The translations under genes and the position numbers were made by a program. The notes beneath the pieces are model-generated. The model made no database searches, was not told the origin of the DNA, and saw only the letters and a program-made list of their open reading frames with translations. From positions 372,001 to 436,000 of the forward strand of contig NHNY01000001.1 in assembly GCA_002786065.1 (NCBI GenBank): 64,000 nt of DNA, given 5' to 3'. This DNA is from Microcyclospora pomicola (taxonomy: Eukaryota > Ascomycota > Dothideomycetes > Capnodiales). This document shows positions 10,877 through 21,908 of the stretch, piece by piece (position 1 is the first letter of the stretch; every line of letters starts with the position of its first letter).

Positions 10877-11349
10877 ATGGCTCAATTTCGCCCCAAGCGC
10901 CTCGACCTGGGATGCTTTGTGAACATCAAGATCATGCGCGATCACGCGAAGCGGAAGGTATTCGAGGAGAATGAACCAGAAAGGTGCGCATCGATCGCAG
11001 CGCCGTACCCTATCATGTCTGTTGCGTCTTATTGACTCAAGCCAACAGACAAGCCCTCCGATACATAATCCGCAATACCTCCCTACCCCAGCGAACGCGC
11101 GCGCAAGCTCAGCTTCAACTTTCGCAAATGCACTGCTACACCCGACCAACGCAGATCAACAACCGATGTATAATGGGTGGAAAGGGTCGAGGTGTCTTTC
11201 GTGACTTCAGAATGGCGCGGGTATGTCCATTCGATATAAGTCTGGAAAACACAATGCTTCAGTCGCTGACGGAAATCGAATGATAGTTCCAATTCCGACT
11301 CAACGCTCTTGCTGGAAAGTTGCCCGGCGTGAAGAAGGCAAGCTGGTAG
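10877..11349 (+). CDS. mrp2: Mitochondrial small-subunit ribosomal protein uS14m (Mrp2)
   Basis: Three exons (10877-10983, 11049-11220, 11287-11349) join to 113 residues. No single open frame reveals the gene. The start MAQFRPKRLDLGCF, the core RQALRYIIRNTSLPQRTRA, the segment CYTRPTQINNRC, MGGKGRGVFRDFRMAR, and the end RLNALAGKLPGVKKASW are the classic S14 signature of fungal Mrp2. uS14m sits in the head of the 37S mitoribosomal subunit. Both introns are 65-66 bp with standard GT-AG ends, and all phases match. Length equals that of known fungal Mrp2 (about 115). It diverges from the AIM9-like gene and is followed in tandem by the Arb2 gene. Confidence 0.93.
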
Positions 11350-11687
11350 AGTTGATGTTACGGGACGACGCTGCAGTGAGGTTATTGGACATATAAGAGT
11401 ATCTGAGTGCATAAAGAACAGAGCATGGCTGGAGTTGGGCGTTTCTGGGAGTGTAACGAGATACCATGCTTCTCGCCATCGCACAAGCTGGTTGTAAGAT
11501 AACGCTAGCCTTGACGCTGCGCTTCACTTCATCACAAGTAAATGCACTAAACGGATTGGATGTGTGCTTGATTGAGCTCGAGCCATTTCTAAACCACGTC
11601 TTCAACTTTCGACATTGTCCAAACCTGTCTTTCACCACATCTTTGCAATACTCACTCCCTACAACAGGCTGAACGTGAACAAACATC
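11350..11687. other. Intergenic, tandem
   Basis: About 340 bp holding the mrp2 3' flank and the Arb2-gene promoter. Nothing else is seen. Confidence 0.5.
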
Positions 11688-13221
11688 ATGTTTCGTCGAC
11701 TCCCGCTCCAACTACCAGAAGACCCGGTCTTCCCAAAGACTCTGACTGAACTGGGGCTGCACTTGACCGACGAACTTCAGTTCATCGATACCGCCACAGG
11801 TAAGCATTTCGAGAACTTCGTGACGGACAATGAGCGCTATAATGCCGTCCGCAAGGAGGCTGTGCATGCGGCAGCGCGCCTCGAGATGATCGAGCAGGCA
11901 GTCAAGGAGGGTATGCAGGAGGTTTATATCTATGGCAACGGCACTGAAGTGGCGGAAAGCAGGCCTGGAGGGCCGCATGTGAACATTTTGACTACGAAGC
12001 TCGAGCAGCTAAAGGAGAAGAACGATGTGATTATCGTGGTCGGCGAGCACACACAAGATCTTGGGGTCTTCGCGTACAGGTCGTTCATGCGCGCGCCTGG
12101 CATGAATGGAGCCTCAGCCGTTGGCCTGGTTAAGCAGATTAGGGAGAAATGGCTCATGAAAGCCAACACCGTCAACGGGCAGACCGCCTTGATGGATCCG
12201 CATACTGAGCAGAAGGTCGAGTCCTAGCATGGTTCCGTACTAAGAATGAACTGACGACCACCACAGGGACCGACGACCCAGACAGATCTCGACACACCAG
12301 GACTTGTCATACTCAACCCGGGGCAGCTTTGCTACTCCCCAGTCCTCAACATCAACATGTCCATGGCTAGTTGGCGCGATCGCCGGCGTCAATTAGCCAC
12401 CGATAGCTCCTTCCTGATCGATGATACTTTCAACCGTCTACAAGGCCACAAGACTACAGAACAGCATCTGGCCATCAGCTTTGACAGCATGCTGCCTAAG
12501 ATACTGAAGCCAGACGCCAAGATCTATCTGATAGGTATAGCTGACGGTGCGAACAACCTCATCGACTTCCTAGACAGCAGGTCTGAGCTCATGGAGAGTG
12601 GCAAGATTCAAGCGGCTTTCTTCGCGCAGCCAGTCTCTGCAAACATTAGTTCGGGAGTGCTAGAGCAATTTCTGGCAGTGTATGGCAGGAGCTGGATCAG
12701 TTCGGAGAGGGAGAGGGGAGCGCTGGTGCAGGTATGCCAACTCGCGTCAGCACTGTCCATGATACGAGAGCTGACAGAGACGGTCTATCAGGTTCCCGAG
12801 CACAGCTCCAGAGCTCTGAATTGGGGAGACATCAGTAGCACTACAGGCAGCTCGAATCACAACCGACATTCAATGAGCAGCAGTGGTACGGCTTCTCTCC
12901 TTTTCCTTATGGGTATACTGTACTGACCATGGGGTAGCGAGCAACGACGTGACAGCCTCCGAACCAGGTGTACCCGCTACAGTCTTGCCACTCGTCTCTA
13001 CTGAAGATCCGGAGGAGATCGACACACCAGACCCCGTCCTATGCCCAACATTCAGCTGCGGATTCACAGACGTCCCTGAGCTCGTTTTTCCAGCTGTCAT
13101 GGACGAAGCGATCAGCTTCATCCTCGGCCGTATCGAACAAGTTCACGCCACAGCTGGAGCAGACACTAACGGGGCCGTTGTGGATGCTGAGTCGGTGGAG
13201 ACTTCTAATGTGGAATTGTGA
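11688..13221 (+). CDS. Arb2-domain protein (stand-alone)
   Basis: Three exons (11688-12215, 12267-12885, 12938-13221) give 476 residues. The Arb2 domain is recognisable: PEDPVFPKTLTELG at the N-terminus, YNAVRKEAV, DVIIVVGEHTQDLG (about 134-147), GLVILNPGQLCYSP after the first intron, then SMASWRDR and LIGIADGANNLIDFL. Arb2 is an Argonaute-binding partner in the fission-yeast ARC complex, and the same domain caps class II histone deacetylases (Hda1/Clr3). A stand-alone copy could serve small-RNA or heterochromatin work; that is inference. The first intron's 5' site (GTCGAG) is weak but the only one that keeps phase. The last about 130 residues are low-complexity. Confidence 0.85.
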
Positions 13222-13544
13222 TCTGATCGTGGATTGAGAGATGCGGCAATGTTCCCAACGGGCGTCGCGGTCGATGCTGATGATGAGCTGCGAAAGTCTC
13301 CCTGGGTACACGAAGTCATTCTATGGCCGAAGAAGAATGGATCAAGAGTCTCGATCGCACACTGAGATGCAATTTGGCTCGTATCCTGCGCCTCAGTCGG
13401 GTCGAGAGTCGTCACTCGCGTAGCTGATCAACGCAGCGTGCATAATCAAGTCTTCCTTAAAGATCTATGTTCGTCTATCATGTCAAATTCTGATGATGCT
13501 TCCAAATACCGCAGATAGCTCATGCGTCCCACCAATGCCTATGT
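13222..13544. other. Intergenic, convergent 3' ends
   Basis: About 320 bp between the Arb2 gene and the FSH1-like gene; presumably 3' UTRs. Nothing else is seen. Confidence 0.5.
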
Positions 13545-14552
13545 TCAAAAGGGCAAATCCATATCCTCAGCCTTCTCTTCCGTCTCCGCCCCATCCTGCC
13601 CCACGACCTCTCTGATAAACGCCACCAGCGCCGCCACATACTGCTTCTGACTGCTGGGCAGAAAATGGCCACCAGGATGATACACCACCCTGCCCACCCC
13701 ACCTTCCCCCCCCCTCCCATTCTCACAAGCCTCCACCAGCCGCAGACTCCTCGACTCCTCCACCACCGTGTCGACCGTCCCGATGAAATGCAGCATCGGC
13801 GTCTGGATCTTCGGGATGTAGTACGCGCGATACAGCTCGTGCGTCGACGCCCCGAAGCCCGAATATGACACGGCGAACTTCATCGGTGGCGCGATCGTCT
13901 CCTCGATGAAGCCTGAGTCTTGCGTGAAGGAGTCCGGATATCGCATGCCACCTTTGCTTTGTAGGCTCTCGAATGCGGCGCGCCGGCCGGGCTCCAGCAG
14001 GCTCGCCACCATACCGGCCGCAGCCGCGCCCTGGGAGAATCCTAGCACACCATCGAAGGGACCGGATTCCTTCAGCACGTCTGCGATTGCTTGAAGTCCG
14101 ATCTCCATGCCCTCGTAGGTGTACGGCTCGCCGTCGCCCTTCCGCCGCCACCAGCCATATGCATCTAAAGCTTCCTGAGATCCCGGAGCGCTGCCGCCGT
14201 CGACGTCGTGGCCTGGAATATCCGTTGTAGAGAGCTTGATGGGCGCGGTCGGAAAGACAAGTTTCAAGCCTCCTGGATATGCAGGAAGATGACCTGGTGC
14301 TGGGGCGGCGGGGAAGTGCTTGTCGAGCGACTTTTGTAATGCTTTAGTCTTGATCGAGAACAGATGGCCGGACTGTGTGTAGCCGTGCAGCATCAATATG
14401 CGCAACTTCCGTGGCCCGTCGTCTGGGGGAGAAGTCGCCATTCTTAAGGTCGAGGTATATTTGCGTGGTCCAGTCTGGGGCGGATTTGGAGTCGATCGCG
14501 AAGTCAGACGTCTTGGATTTCTGGGTGCCGTCTGGGCTAGAAATTTGTACAT
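13545..14552 (-). CDS. FSH1-family serine hydrolase
   Basis: An intronless frame of 335 residues from ATG 14552, or 298 from the internal ATG at 14441 (MATSPPDDG). The Family of Serine Hydrolases signature is complete: LRILMLHGYTQSG at the front (oxyanion strand), the nucleophile GFSQG (Ser173), an Asp in HFIGTVDTVV and the His in YHPGGHFLPSS. The family is an alpha/beta hydrolase group related to the lovG/FSH thioesterases and to the N-terminal part of fission-yeast Dfr1. The extra 37 residues are Arg/Pro/Ser-rich and without acids near the front, so they may be a mitochondrial presequence; both starts are possible. No polyketide genes lie nearby, so a housekeeping esterase is more likely than a pathway thioesterase. 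Confidence 0.88.
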   Translation of the reverse strand: MYKFLAQTAPRNPRRLTSRSTPNPPQTGPRKYTSTLRMATSPPDDGPRKLRILMLHGYTQSGHLFSIKTKALQKSLDKHFPAAPAPGHLPAYPGGLKLVFPTAPIKLSTTDIPGHDVDGGSAPGSQEALDAYGWWRRKGDGEPYTYEGMEIGLQAIADVLKESGPFDGVLGFSQGAAAAGMVASLLEPGRRAAFESLQSKGGMRYPDSFTQDSGFIEETIAPPMKFAVSYSGFGASTHELYRAYYIPKIQTPMLHFIGTVDTVVEESRSLRLVEACENGRGGEGGVGRVVYHPGGHFLPSSQKQYVAALVAFIREVVGQDGAETEEKAEDMDLPF

Positions 14553-14930
14553 ATATTTCTGTCTCTTACAATGTTACACTTTAACTGTACCTTCACGTCT
14601 TGATGATCCACCACGATCGTTGATGATCGCGATGGTTTGGACTTGATATTGCCGTGAGTTCGAGCGTCACGTGCAGTCAATTCTCGGCCTTTGTCCCTGA
14701 AAACGCCCCTTGACTTTCGCCAGAATACCTTACAATGTTGCACATGGAATCAGACCTATGACGTGTAATACGATTGGACACTGAGTTTCCGTGCTCTATG
14801 ACAGAAATATGCAGGCGGGCGTTGAGCCCATACAACTCCTCGTTGAATTGACCGTGGCTAGCGATAACCCACCGATTCATGGCTGGATGGTAAGGGGCCT
14901 GGCTATATAACAATGACGGAAAGACAGCGC
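14553..14930. other. Intergenic between two minus-strand genes
   Basis: About 380 bp with the FSH1-like promoter and the 3' flank of the arylsulfotransferase-family gene. Nothing else is seen. Confidence 0.5.
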
Positions 14931-16669
14931 TTACGGCACTGCAACAACAGCCGACCTCCCAGATCCTGCCTTCTTCGACTGCTCCACGGCCTCAACCTGG
15001 ACGTATTTTGCGTGAGCAGGTACCACGAATTCTGTCTCGAAGCCCTTCTTCGCTACCGTGGCTACTTGAGTGAGGTTCGTACTCTCGGCGCCAGTGTAGA
15101 CGGTATACTCCTTGACATCCGTCGCGCCATTCCAGCTCACGTATCCACGGTAATGTGAGCCACTCGCACAGCTGTTGAGTGCGTCGTCCGATGAGGCTTT
15201 GTGCACCACGAGGTCTACTGGCGTAGTAGGCGTGCCATGCCACTTCTGTTTGAACGTGCGGTAGCTTGAGGCGGTGTTGTTATTATTGTTGTAGCCGAAC
15301 TGGGCAGACCAGCGGACTTCTCCATCAGCGCCGAATTCCTTGATGATAGGCCTGATGCCGTAGCCGAGGACGGAATTGCCGTCAGGAAGCATCTGATAGG
15401 AGCCCTCGGCGTAGCAGTATACTGGGTTGACATTATCGACGAGACGAGTCTGGAGTTGCGGTGATTGAGACTTGCTGGGCGGGAAGTCGAGCAGCAGGCC
15501 CAGGCCAAGAGAAGCGTTCAGCGTGGTGGGGATGTAGTTATTGTTGGCGAAGTAAGTGAGGAGCAGTTGGTTTTCGTTGTCGGTTTCGAATATGCGGGCA
15601 TGATGCTCCCACGACTGTAATATGGTCAGCACTTCGTTTATGACACTTGAGACTGCATTGACGTACAAATCGTGCCTCCTCCGGGAGTGGACCAAAGTCA
15701 CCTCCGTTGTCACCAGTGATCTGCCATTCGATCTCGCCTTGACGATTCACAAAATACGTCGTCCATAAGTGGCGAGAGTTGATGAGGAACCCGTCCTTGA
15801 AGGGCTGAATGGAGTTCATGTGGAAGAAATCGTAGGGGCTTTCGTAAGACTCCCCAGTGGTCCCTCTCGGGAGGCGAGAAGCATTGACAGGGACGTGGGC
15901 GAGCGGGCTCCAGACGAAGAGGGGCTCATTTGTCTTGATGTCAACTTCGATCGCGATCGAGTCGTAAACCCAGCCGTCCTTTGGTCCGCCAACACTGGTC
16001 AGATCTGCTTGACTGACGTTGTATGAGGTAACGAGTCTGGATGGTGAAGATAAGCAACACAATCGTAATGGATATACTGGGAGATACGAACATAGTGTTG
16101 TTGGGCGTGATGTACGACTCGTGTACGTCCGCGACGCAATCCGTTGTAACGTTGACCGGCAGCAAAATGTCGATCTTTGGACAGATGGTGTGAATCTGAT
16201 TGTAGTTCGTGTCAAAGATATTGACCTGCCCGTAACCGTGACCTGCCTTGCCGTCTGACGCAGCATTGCCACCGCCGATCCAGTAGCTCAGTACTGGCTT
16301 TCCGTGAAGCTGCTGCTTCTTGAAATTGTTGGTCAGACCTTCTGGACTGGCCCAGATCAAGCCGCCTTCGCTCGTGCTGATGTAGGCGTGGTCTTGCTTT
16401 TCTCCTTGAGATGGTCCAGAGCTCTGCGGGCCAATGAATAGATAGCCTGGACCCAGGGTCTGGCCAGTTTGGTTGATGGAGAATTGTGGCAGTGTGACAT
16501 TGTTGGATTTGTAGGAAAGGTATGGCCAGATCCCGCTGCCGTTGTCAGGATTGATGGTGTAGGAGTCTAGAGAGCAGGATTGGTGTGCAGTGGAAGCGGA
16601 TGCATATTTGGAAATGGAGAGGGAGAGGAGAGTATTGAAAGTGGAGCTGGGCAACATGGCGGGCAGCAT
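14931..16669 (-). CDS. Arylsulfotransferase-family (ASST) secreted protein
   Basis: Three exons (16669-16092, 16036-15667, 15614-14931) give 543 residues. Family marks are DHAYISTSEGGLIWAS, the GGGNAASDGKAGHGYGQ turn, DCVADVHESYITPNNT, LVTSYNVSQADLTSVGGP, the acidic strand ending in VWSPLAHVPV, SPYDFFHMNSI and SWEHHARIFE, with HxR/HHAR-type His residues expected in the ASST propeller. The N-terminus (LPSSTFNTLLSLSISKYASA) looks like a signal sequence, and many NxS/T sequons suggest secretion or vacuolar delivery. Bacterial ASST moves sulfate between phenols; fungal members are untested. The first intron uses GTTCGT so that the strand joins in phase. The C-terminal 110 residues look like a separate beta-sandwich. 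Confidence 0.82.
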
Positions 16670-18163
16670 CAATATTCAGTGTGAGCAATGCTGAGTGGTG
16701 AAGTTGACTTGTCTGGACAAATTCATTGTAGAGGATACCAGTCCACTATTTGTAGTCAACATTCATCTATCTGATGCCAGAGCATCCTATGGATCATACG
16801 GCAAATGGCAAGTGAGGTGCTTCGAAGGAAGAAGCACGTACTTCTAGCCCGATGTAGCCGTGGATGCGAGTGCGGTGGGCGTCGGGATTTCGATGTCCCG
16901 AGAACCGCAGCCGCATCGGATATACGGACAGTCAAGCTAGTGAAAGTTACTGATGACCACCTCATGATCGTATTCCACGACTGTCATCATCTCAACTAGG
17001 AAGTAGATACGCCTGGGATATGCAGTCCGCAAGGAAATTCCCACCAATATCGCGTGGGTTCAAGCGAGTCCTGAATTATTCGTCATACTCTACAGAAGGT
17101 ACATATACACGACAAATGACAAGCAAATTTCTCAGCTTCGATATGGTACCCGTAAGATGTGCTTCTTGGAGGGACTTATCCTCACATCGCAGGCTTACTG
17201 TGTAGGTTATAAGTAGATGGATATTGGCCGTGACAGCAGTCCATCGCGATCTCGTGCATGTGTGACTGATGCTACTTCGTACAGGACGTTCAGCTGTCTT
17301 CCTCAAGGTATTGTCAGATTGTGGCTGAGTAGCAACGATTTCGGAAAGCTGGGAATGCTCCAGGTCGAGCTCAGTGGAGCAGCATCTTACATCCCAAGGC
17401 AGCAGATATGAACGATATGCGACATGGCGCCCGAAAGCTCCGACACGGGCGTGCGTATCGTGTAAGAAGCTTGATTGTGATTATGAAAGTAGTAGTCACC
17501 CAGACGTCGGTGGACCAGGCAGAAGCTTTCTGCTACCCAACATAGGAACTCGCTCTCGATGTCTCAGGGTATAGTATGAATACTCGTCTGTTAGCTGTTG
17601 TGGATGATGCCGCTGTACCAAATGATTGACCTTGCAGTAACCCTATGAATGGATTCTGTAGGGGTAGGGTTCACCATGTGTTGATGGAAGGCCCGGGCTA
17701 CTGGGTTCGTGTAGCTCGACTCGCGAGTTGGCAAGTACCACCTATGTCTTTGCGGATTAAGGATCGAGCCTTGCAACACACTTCTCTTATTGCCAGGTGT
17801 CATAGCCAGGATACTGTAAGAACATCCTGCCAGGCTAGGCAAAGCATAGCCCATCTCTCTCTCTCATGGGAACTTCCACGTGCAGTCTGGCTGACGGGTG
17901 GCTCCCTCCTTCCCGCACTTACCGCAGAGCCGCACCACCTCCTTGAGCGCAAGCTGTCCTCCGCACAACCCTGGAATCTCTATTGCGCCGTGTCGACACT
18001 GCAAGATTCCAGTTCTCATTCCCACCCGAAATCGAATTTTCTACCACCACAGCACGGTCCGAACTGTCCTCAGATATAATACTCAACCCCAAGCTCGCCT
18101 TACTATCATCACCGACCACCACAACCCGACCTATCCCCAAAGCCCGCACATACCACCGCCGCA
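16670..18163. other. Divergent intergenic region
   Basis: About 1.5 kb between the ASST-family start (minus) and sss1 (plus). Only short frames without recognisable content are present. The last about 270 bp are pyrimidine- and C-rich on the plus strand, as in the 5' UTR of a highly expressed gene. Confidence 0.5.
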
Positions 18164-18599
18164 ATGGATCAAGCACAAGAACTCCTCGACATGCCCAAAG
18201 AGTTCATCAAGGACGGAAAGCTATTTATCACAAGATGCTCGAAGCGTGCGTACATCCCGCAGTAGACGCTGCGAACATTACTGGGAATGCTTTGAACTGA
18301 CACACGCACAATGTATAGCCGACAAGAGGGAGTTCCTGCGCATCTCGCAAGCCGTCGGAATGGGATTCTTGATCATGGGCGTGATCGGATACGTGGTTAA
18401 GCTGAGTGAGTCTCCCCCGCTGTGATTCAAACATGAATGCGATGGCATATTTGCGCCAATGTGGCTGCTTGATGTTATGGTGGTGGAATACAAGTGCGAT
18501 CTGGGCCACAGTACGGTCCGCTGTCTTATGAACCAGAAGCTGACGCGGTCACTTGCAGTCCACATCCCGGTGAACAACATCTTGGTCGGAGGTGCATAG
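18164..18599 (+). CDS. sss1: Protein translocase Sec61 gamma subunit (Sss1)
   Basis: Three exons (18164-18245, 18319-18405, 18559-18599) join to 69 residues, the normal size. The protein has DMPKEFIKDGKLFITRC, the amphipathic helix PDKREFLRISQAVGMG, the single membrane span FLIMGVIGYVVKL and the invariant tail IHIPVNNILVGGA. It clamps the two halves of the Sec61 channel in the ER membrane. Phases (1 and 1) match at both joins. The second intron is long for this window (153 bp). No single open frame shows the gene. Confidence 0.96.
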
Positions 18600-19173
18600 A
18601 ATATCGGACGCAATGAAGGCTGGGACACGCGACAAGGCAGCTCGTACGGCGCGAGCGCGATATGCATGCGTGCACGTAACGGGAAGCAAGTCAGGGCTCT
18701 GTCAGAATGGAATCGTGGAGAGCAGCACGTGAGTCTTGCAGGACAATGCGTGGTTTGAGCCAAAGGTCGAAGACTGTCAGCACTGTGTGCGCATAGCGAC
18801 TGGCGTTCGAGGAGCAGACACCTGCTTTTTGGTTCTAGCAATTGGGTTTACTGGGTCAGGTGAGGTCCATCCTTCGCAGAAGAGCGAAGATGTAGATAAC
18901 CATATTTTCGAGACTGGAATGTCGGACTACGGACTCGGGAGACACCAAAAGATATGAAAGTATCGTGATTTGACGTCTCATCATGGCTAGATCTTATTGG
19001 AAACCGCAGAACTCCATATACCCCTTTTGCCGCAAGATCCACCTGTGATCGCACAGCAAACGTCCTTGCGCCTGACGTGCACATGGATCTCACATTCAGA
19101 TAAATCATAAAGCCAAATTCTCCAGGCGTGACAGTACCATTCTACAAACCAAGTATTCAGCCCCTCATGTGCA
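18600..19173. other. Intergenic, convergent 3' ends
   Basis: About 570 bp between sss1 and the DCAF11-like gene. No gene is supported. Confidence 0.5.
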
Positions 19174-21661
19174 TCAGCCGAGGGCCCCAAGCCCGATACG
19201 ATCCAAATAGTTACGACCAGGCTGGGCGCGTCGTGGAGTCGTGGAGGTGCCGTAGTATCGTTCCTCATGGTGGAGCTGAGCGTTGACTCGAGCTCCCATC
19301 GGCGCGGAGCCCAGTGAGGAAGCCGTAAGATACTCTTCTCTATTGGCTAAGCCATCTCCGTTTGCGTCCTGTGTATGGCCGACTTCGTCCGTGTCGATGC
19401 CGTCGTTCCAGCTATGGACGGTACAAGTGCCGAGGCCGTGATCCCAGCCGTTCCATGACGTTGCCGCGATGATGGGCGCGGAAGGATGCCATGAACAGTC
19501 ACGCACAATTGTCCTCCATCTCCCACCGCGACCACTGTAGTCGTATCGATCGACATACCGCTCGTCGCTAGCAGGGCGAGAGTTCTTTGTGGCACCTAAG
19601 ACGTCGATCGGTTCGCTGGCCTTAGTGCCATCCAGATTCCAAACATAGATCTTGCCGTCGTGTGAACCAGAGTAGATATATCGACCATCTGTAGAGCCGG
19701 GAGGCGAGAAATGACAGCGGATCAGAGTCTTCAGAACTTTGTGACCACGGAAAGTCACAAGAGAGCAGTCGTGTGGGTGGGGAGTATGGTCATCCACCTC
19801 GTAGGGTGAAAAGCGGTAATCGAAATTGGTCGTGTAATCCTAGGAGTCATCATCAGCGCGGGTCATCGTGAAGTGGAAGTCATGAACATACCTGAGGGTT
19901 GATTCGCTCTGCAGCATCAGTATTGATCATTTTCCGTAAGTCCCACAGCTTACAAGTCTGATCTTTGGCGTTACTGATGACATATCTGCCATCACCCTTC
20001 GAGTCAATGTATGTCAGGCCTTCAGTATGGCCCAGGAACATGCCCGCTGGCCTCATCGAAGAAAGTGATCTGCGGTCCCACACTTTCAGCGTTGTGTCGT
20101 CAGAACCAGAATACAGGATGTGAGGAGACATCTGGTCGCCGAAACAAACGGCATTGACATCGTCGCTATGCGCCGGTATCCGTAGAATGCTTTTTCGTGC
20201 TTCAAGGTCATAAACGTAGACGCTCGCATCGCTTGTACCAGCCACAATCTCTTTGCCGTCACCGCTGAAACGTAGACTCCAGATACCGAAATGACCGCGA
20301 CTTCGTCCCCATCCATGGCCACCCCCACCACCGTGTCCTCCAGCTCCCATGTCCGAAAAGTCCAGAAGAGTCGGTTCAGACTTGTCGTCTTGCGCGGTAT
20401 CGGCTAAGCATACTTGGCTTCGGATACTGCTATACGCCAAGTTCTTGTTATCAGGCGAAAGTGTGGCATCTGTGATGGTCCATTGTCCTCCGTAGTAGTG
20501 CACGGTCTTGTAGTACTTCCAATCGTAGGGATTCGCAGTGTCGTACATTCGTACCTTGAAGTCCTGTCCGCACGCGAAGAAGAACGAACCGTCCTGGCTG
20601 AATTGTCCAGAATAACATCGGGCATTCAGGTTGACAATCAGGTCTGCTTTGGAGCTCGGTATGAGATTTTGAGTAGCGAGGGATGTTAGCGCGCGAGCAC
20701 GGCCACGATTCTCGATACCCAATTCGCGGTCGAACATGCGTCGTGCCAGTCTCTTGCGCTTTCCCAAAGTACTGTCGGACAGTGGTACACCACAGGCAGT
20801 ATGGTCGCATCGATCATTGGTGCCGAATCTGCCACTTTCCATCAAGACTTTCCCCTCCTCGGATGGGATCGGGGGATATCTATCACCAGCAAATGATCGA
20901 TTCGCTCTCCGCCGCCTTGCGCGGTTGCTGTACATTTCGCTTTCGCCAAATTCGTCGTCTTCATCGTCGTCCTCGTCCTCGTCCTCGAGCTCCTCTTCTT
21001 CGCCATCATCGGCAAGCTGTACATGGCGTTGTCTTCCAGCAGATCTTGTTGTCGCCCCGGATGCTTGGAGGAAACCGCGGAGGCCGGCTTGGCTTAGTAT
21101 CTGGAGAAGATGTTGTTGGGTTACTGTATCAAAAATTGTTAGCACGGAGGCGCTACAAGCCTGGGAAAGCTGAAGGTGAAACGCGGTGTATCATGTGGCG
21201 AAAGACATACTGTGAATTGTTTGTGCTCCTCGCTCCCTCGCTGTTGAAGCGTTTGCAGTCGCTGCTGGCTGTGGCGTGCGACTACCCTCGCCTTCTTCAG
21301 CCTCATCCTCCTCATCCTCCTCTTCGTCTTGATCTTCGGACTCCATATCGAACTGAATCGCCTCACCGTCCTCGGTACGTAGTAATCCGTCCTCGGCATC
21401 GAAGTACAATGTAGTCTCTTCCCCGCCAGCTTCATCAGCATATTCTTCTTCGTCCATTTCGTCCGACAGTCCTGATGGTGTTGATTCTTCTGCAAGCTAC
21501 TTGATTCGTCAGCTTTCACGACACTGGCAACTTATGTGGTATTCGTGTTCGCGCATGAAGCCATTCATGCTTACCTCGAAGTCCATGTCGTCATCTACAC
21601 TCTCCTCGGTGTCGGTCTGCCACACGTCTGAGGGCGATGCACGGCTCCCAGACTCTGCCAT
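19174..21661 (-). CDS. DCAF11/LEC14B-like WD40 protein
   Basis: Four exons (21661-21575, 21496-21211, 21123-19892, 19839-19174) give 756 residues. The first about 190 residues are very acidic, with a DEDDDEDDE run followed by an Arg-rich patch RARRRRANRSF. WD40 repeats follow: ARCYSGQFSQDGSFF, GIWSLRFSGDGKEIV, HSDDVNAVCF..LYSGSDDTTLKVWD, GHTEGLTYIDSKGDGRYVISNAKDQTCKLWD, and YIYSGSHDGKIYVWNLDG. DCAF11 is a substrate receptor of CUL4-DDB1 ubiquitin ligases; two WDxR-like ends (KVWDRRS, KLWDLRK) fit DDB1 docking. An EF-hand-like loop lies at 693-704. It starts 247 bp from the divergent GPI2 gene. Confidence 0.85.
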
Positions 21662-21908
21662 CGTGGTAGTAGTAAGTCACGCAGAGGCTTCCAAATAAGA
21701 CTGAAACCGTGACAAGATTGCAAGATTGCTAGAGATGTGAACAAGGAAACACTGTAAGTGAAGTCCGAGACTATTGTGCAAGCTTAAGCTTCCGCGTGGA
21801 GCCTTATCGTCGGCCGGAGATATATTCGTATCGCCGATGGCACATGAGCCGCAATTACACGTGCTTCATCACGTTCCCCTTGTGCAGGCGTCATGCTGGA
21901 CGGGCAGG

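Noticed and set aside
14931-16669. Idea of a secondary-metabolite cluster (ASST-family, FSH1-type hydrolase)
   Set aside because: No synthase, P450 or regulator is nearby; neighbours are mitoribosome, Sec61 and WD40 genes.
20956-21006. GAN-type trinucleotide run
   Set aside because: It is coding sequence for the Asp/Glu tract of the DCAF11-like protein and needs no separate explanation.
20683-21414. 243-codon plus-strand frame, Arg/His/Pro-rich
   Set aside because: It is the mirror of the acidic tract and first WD40 part of the DCAF11-like gene.
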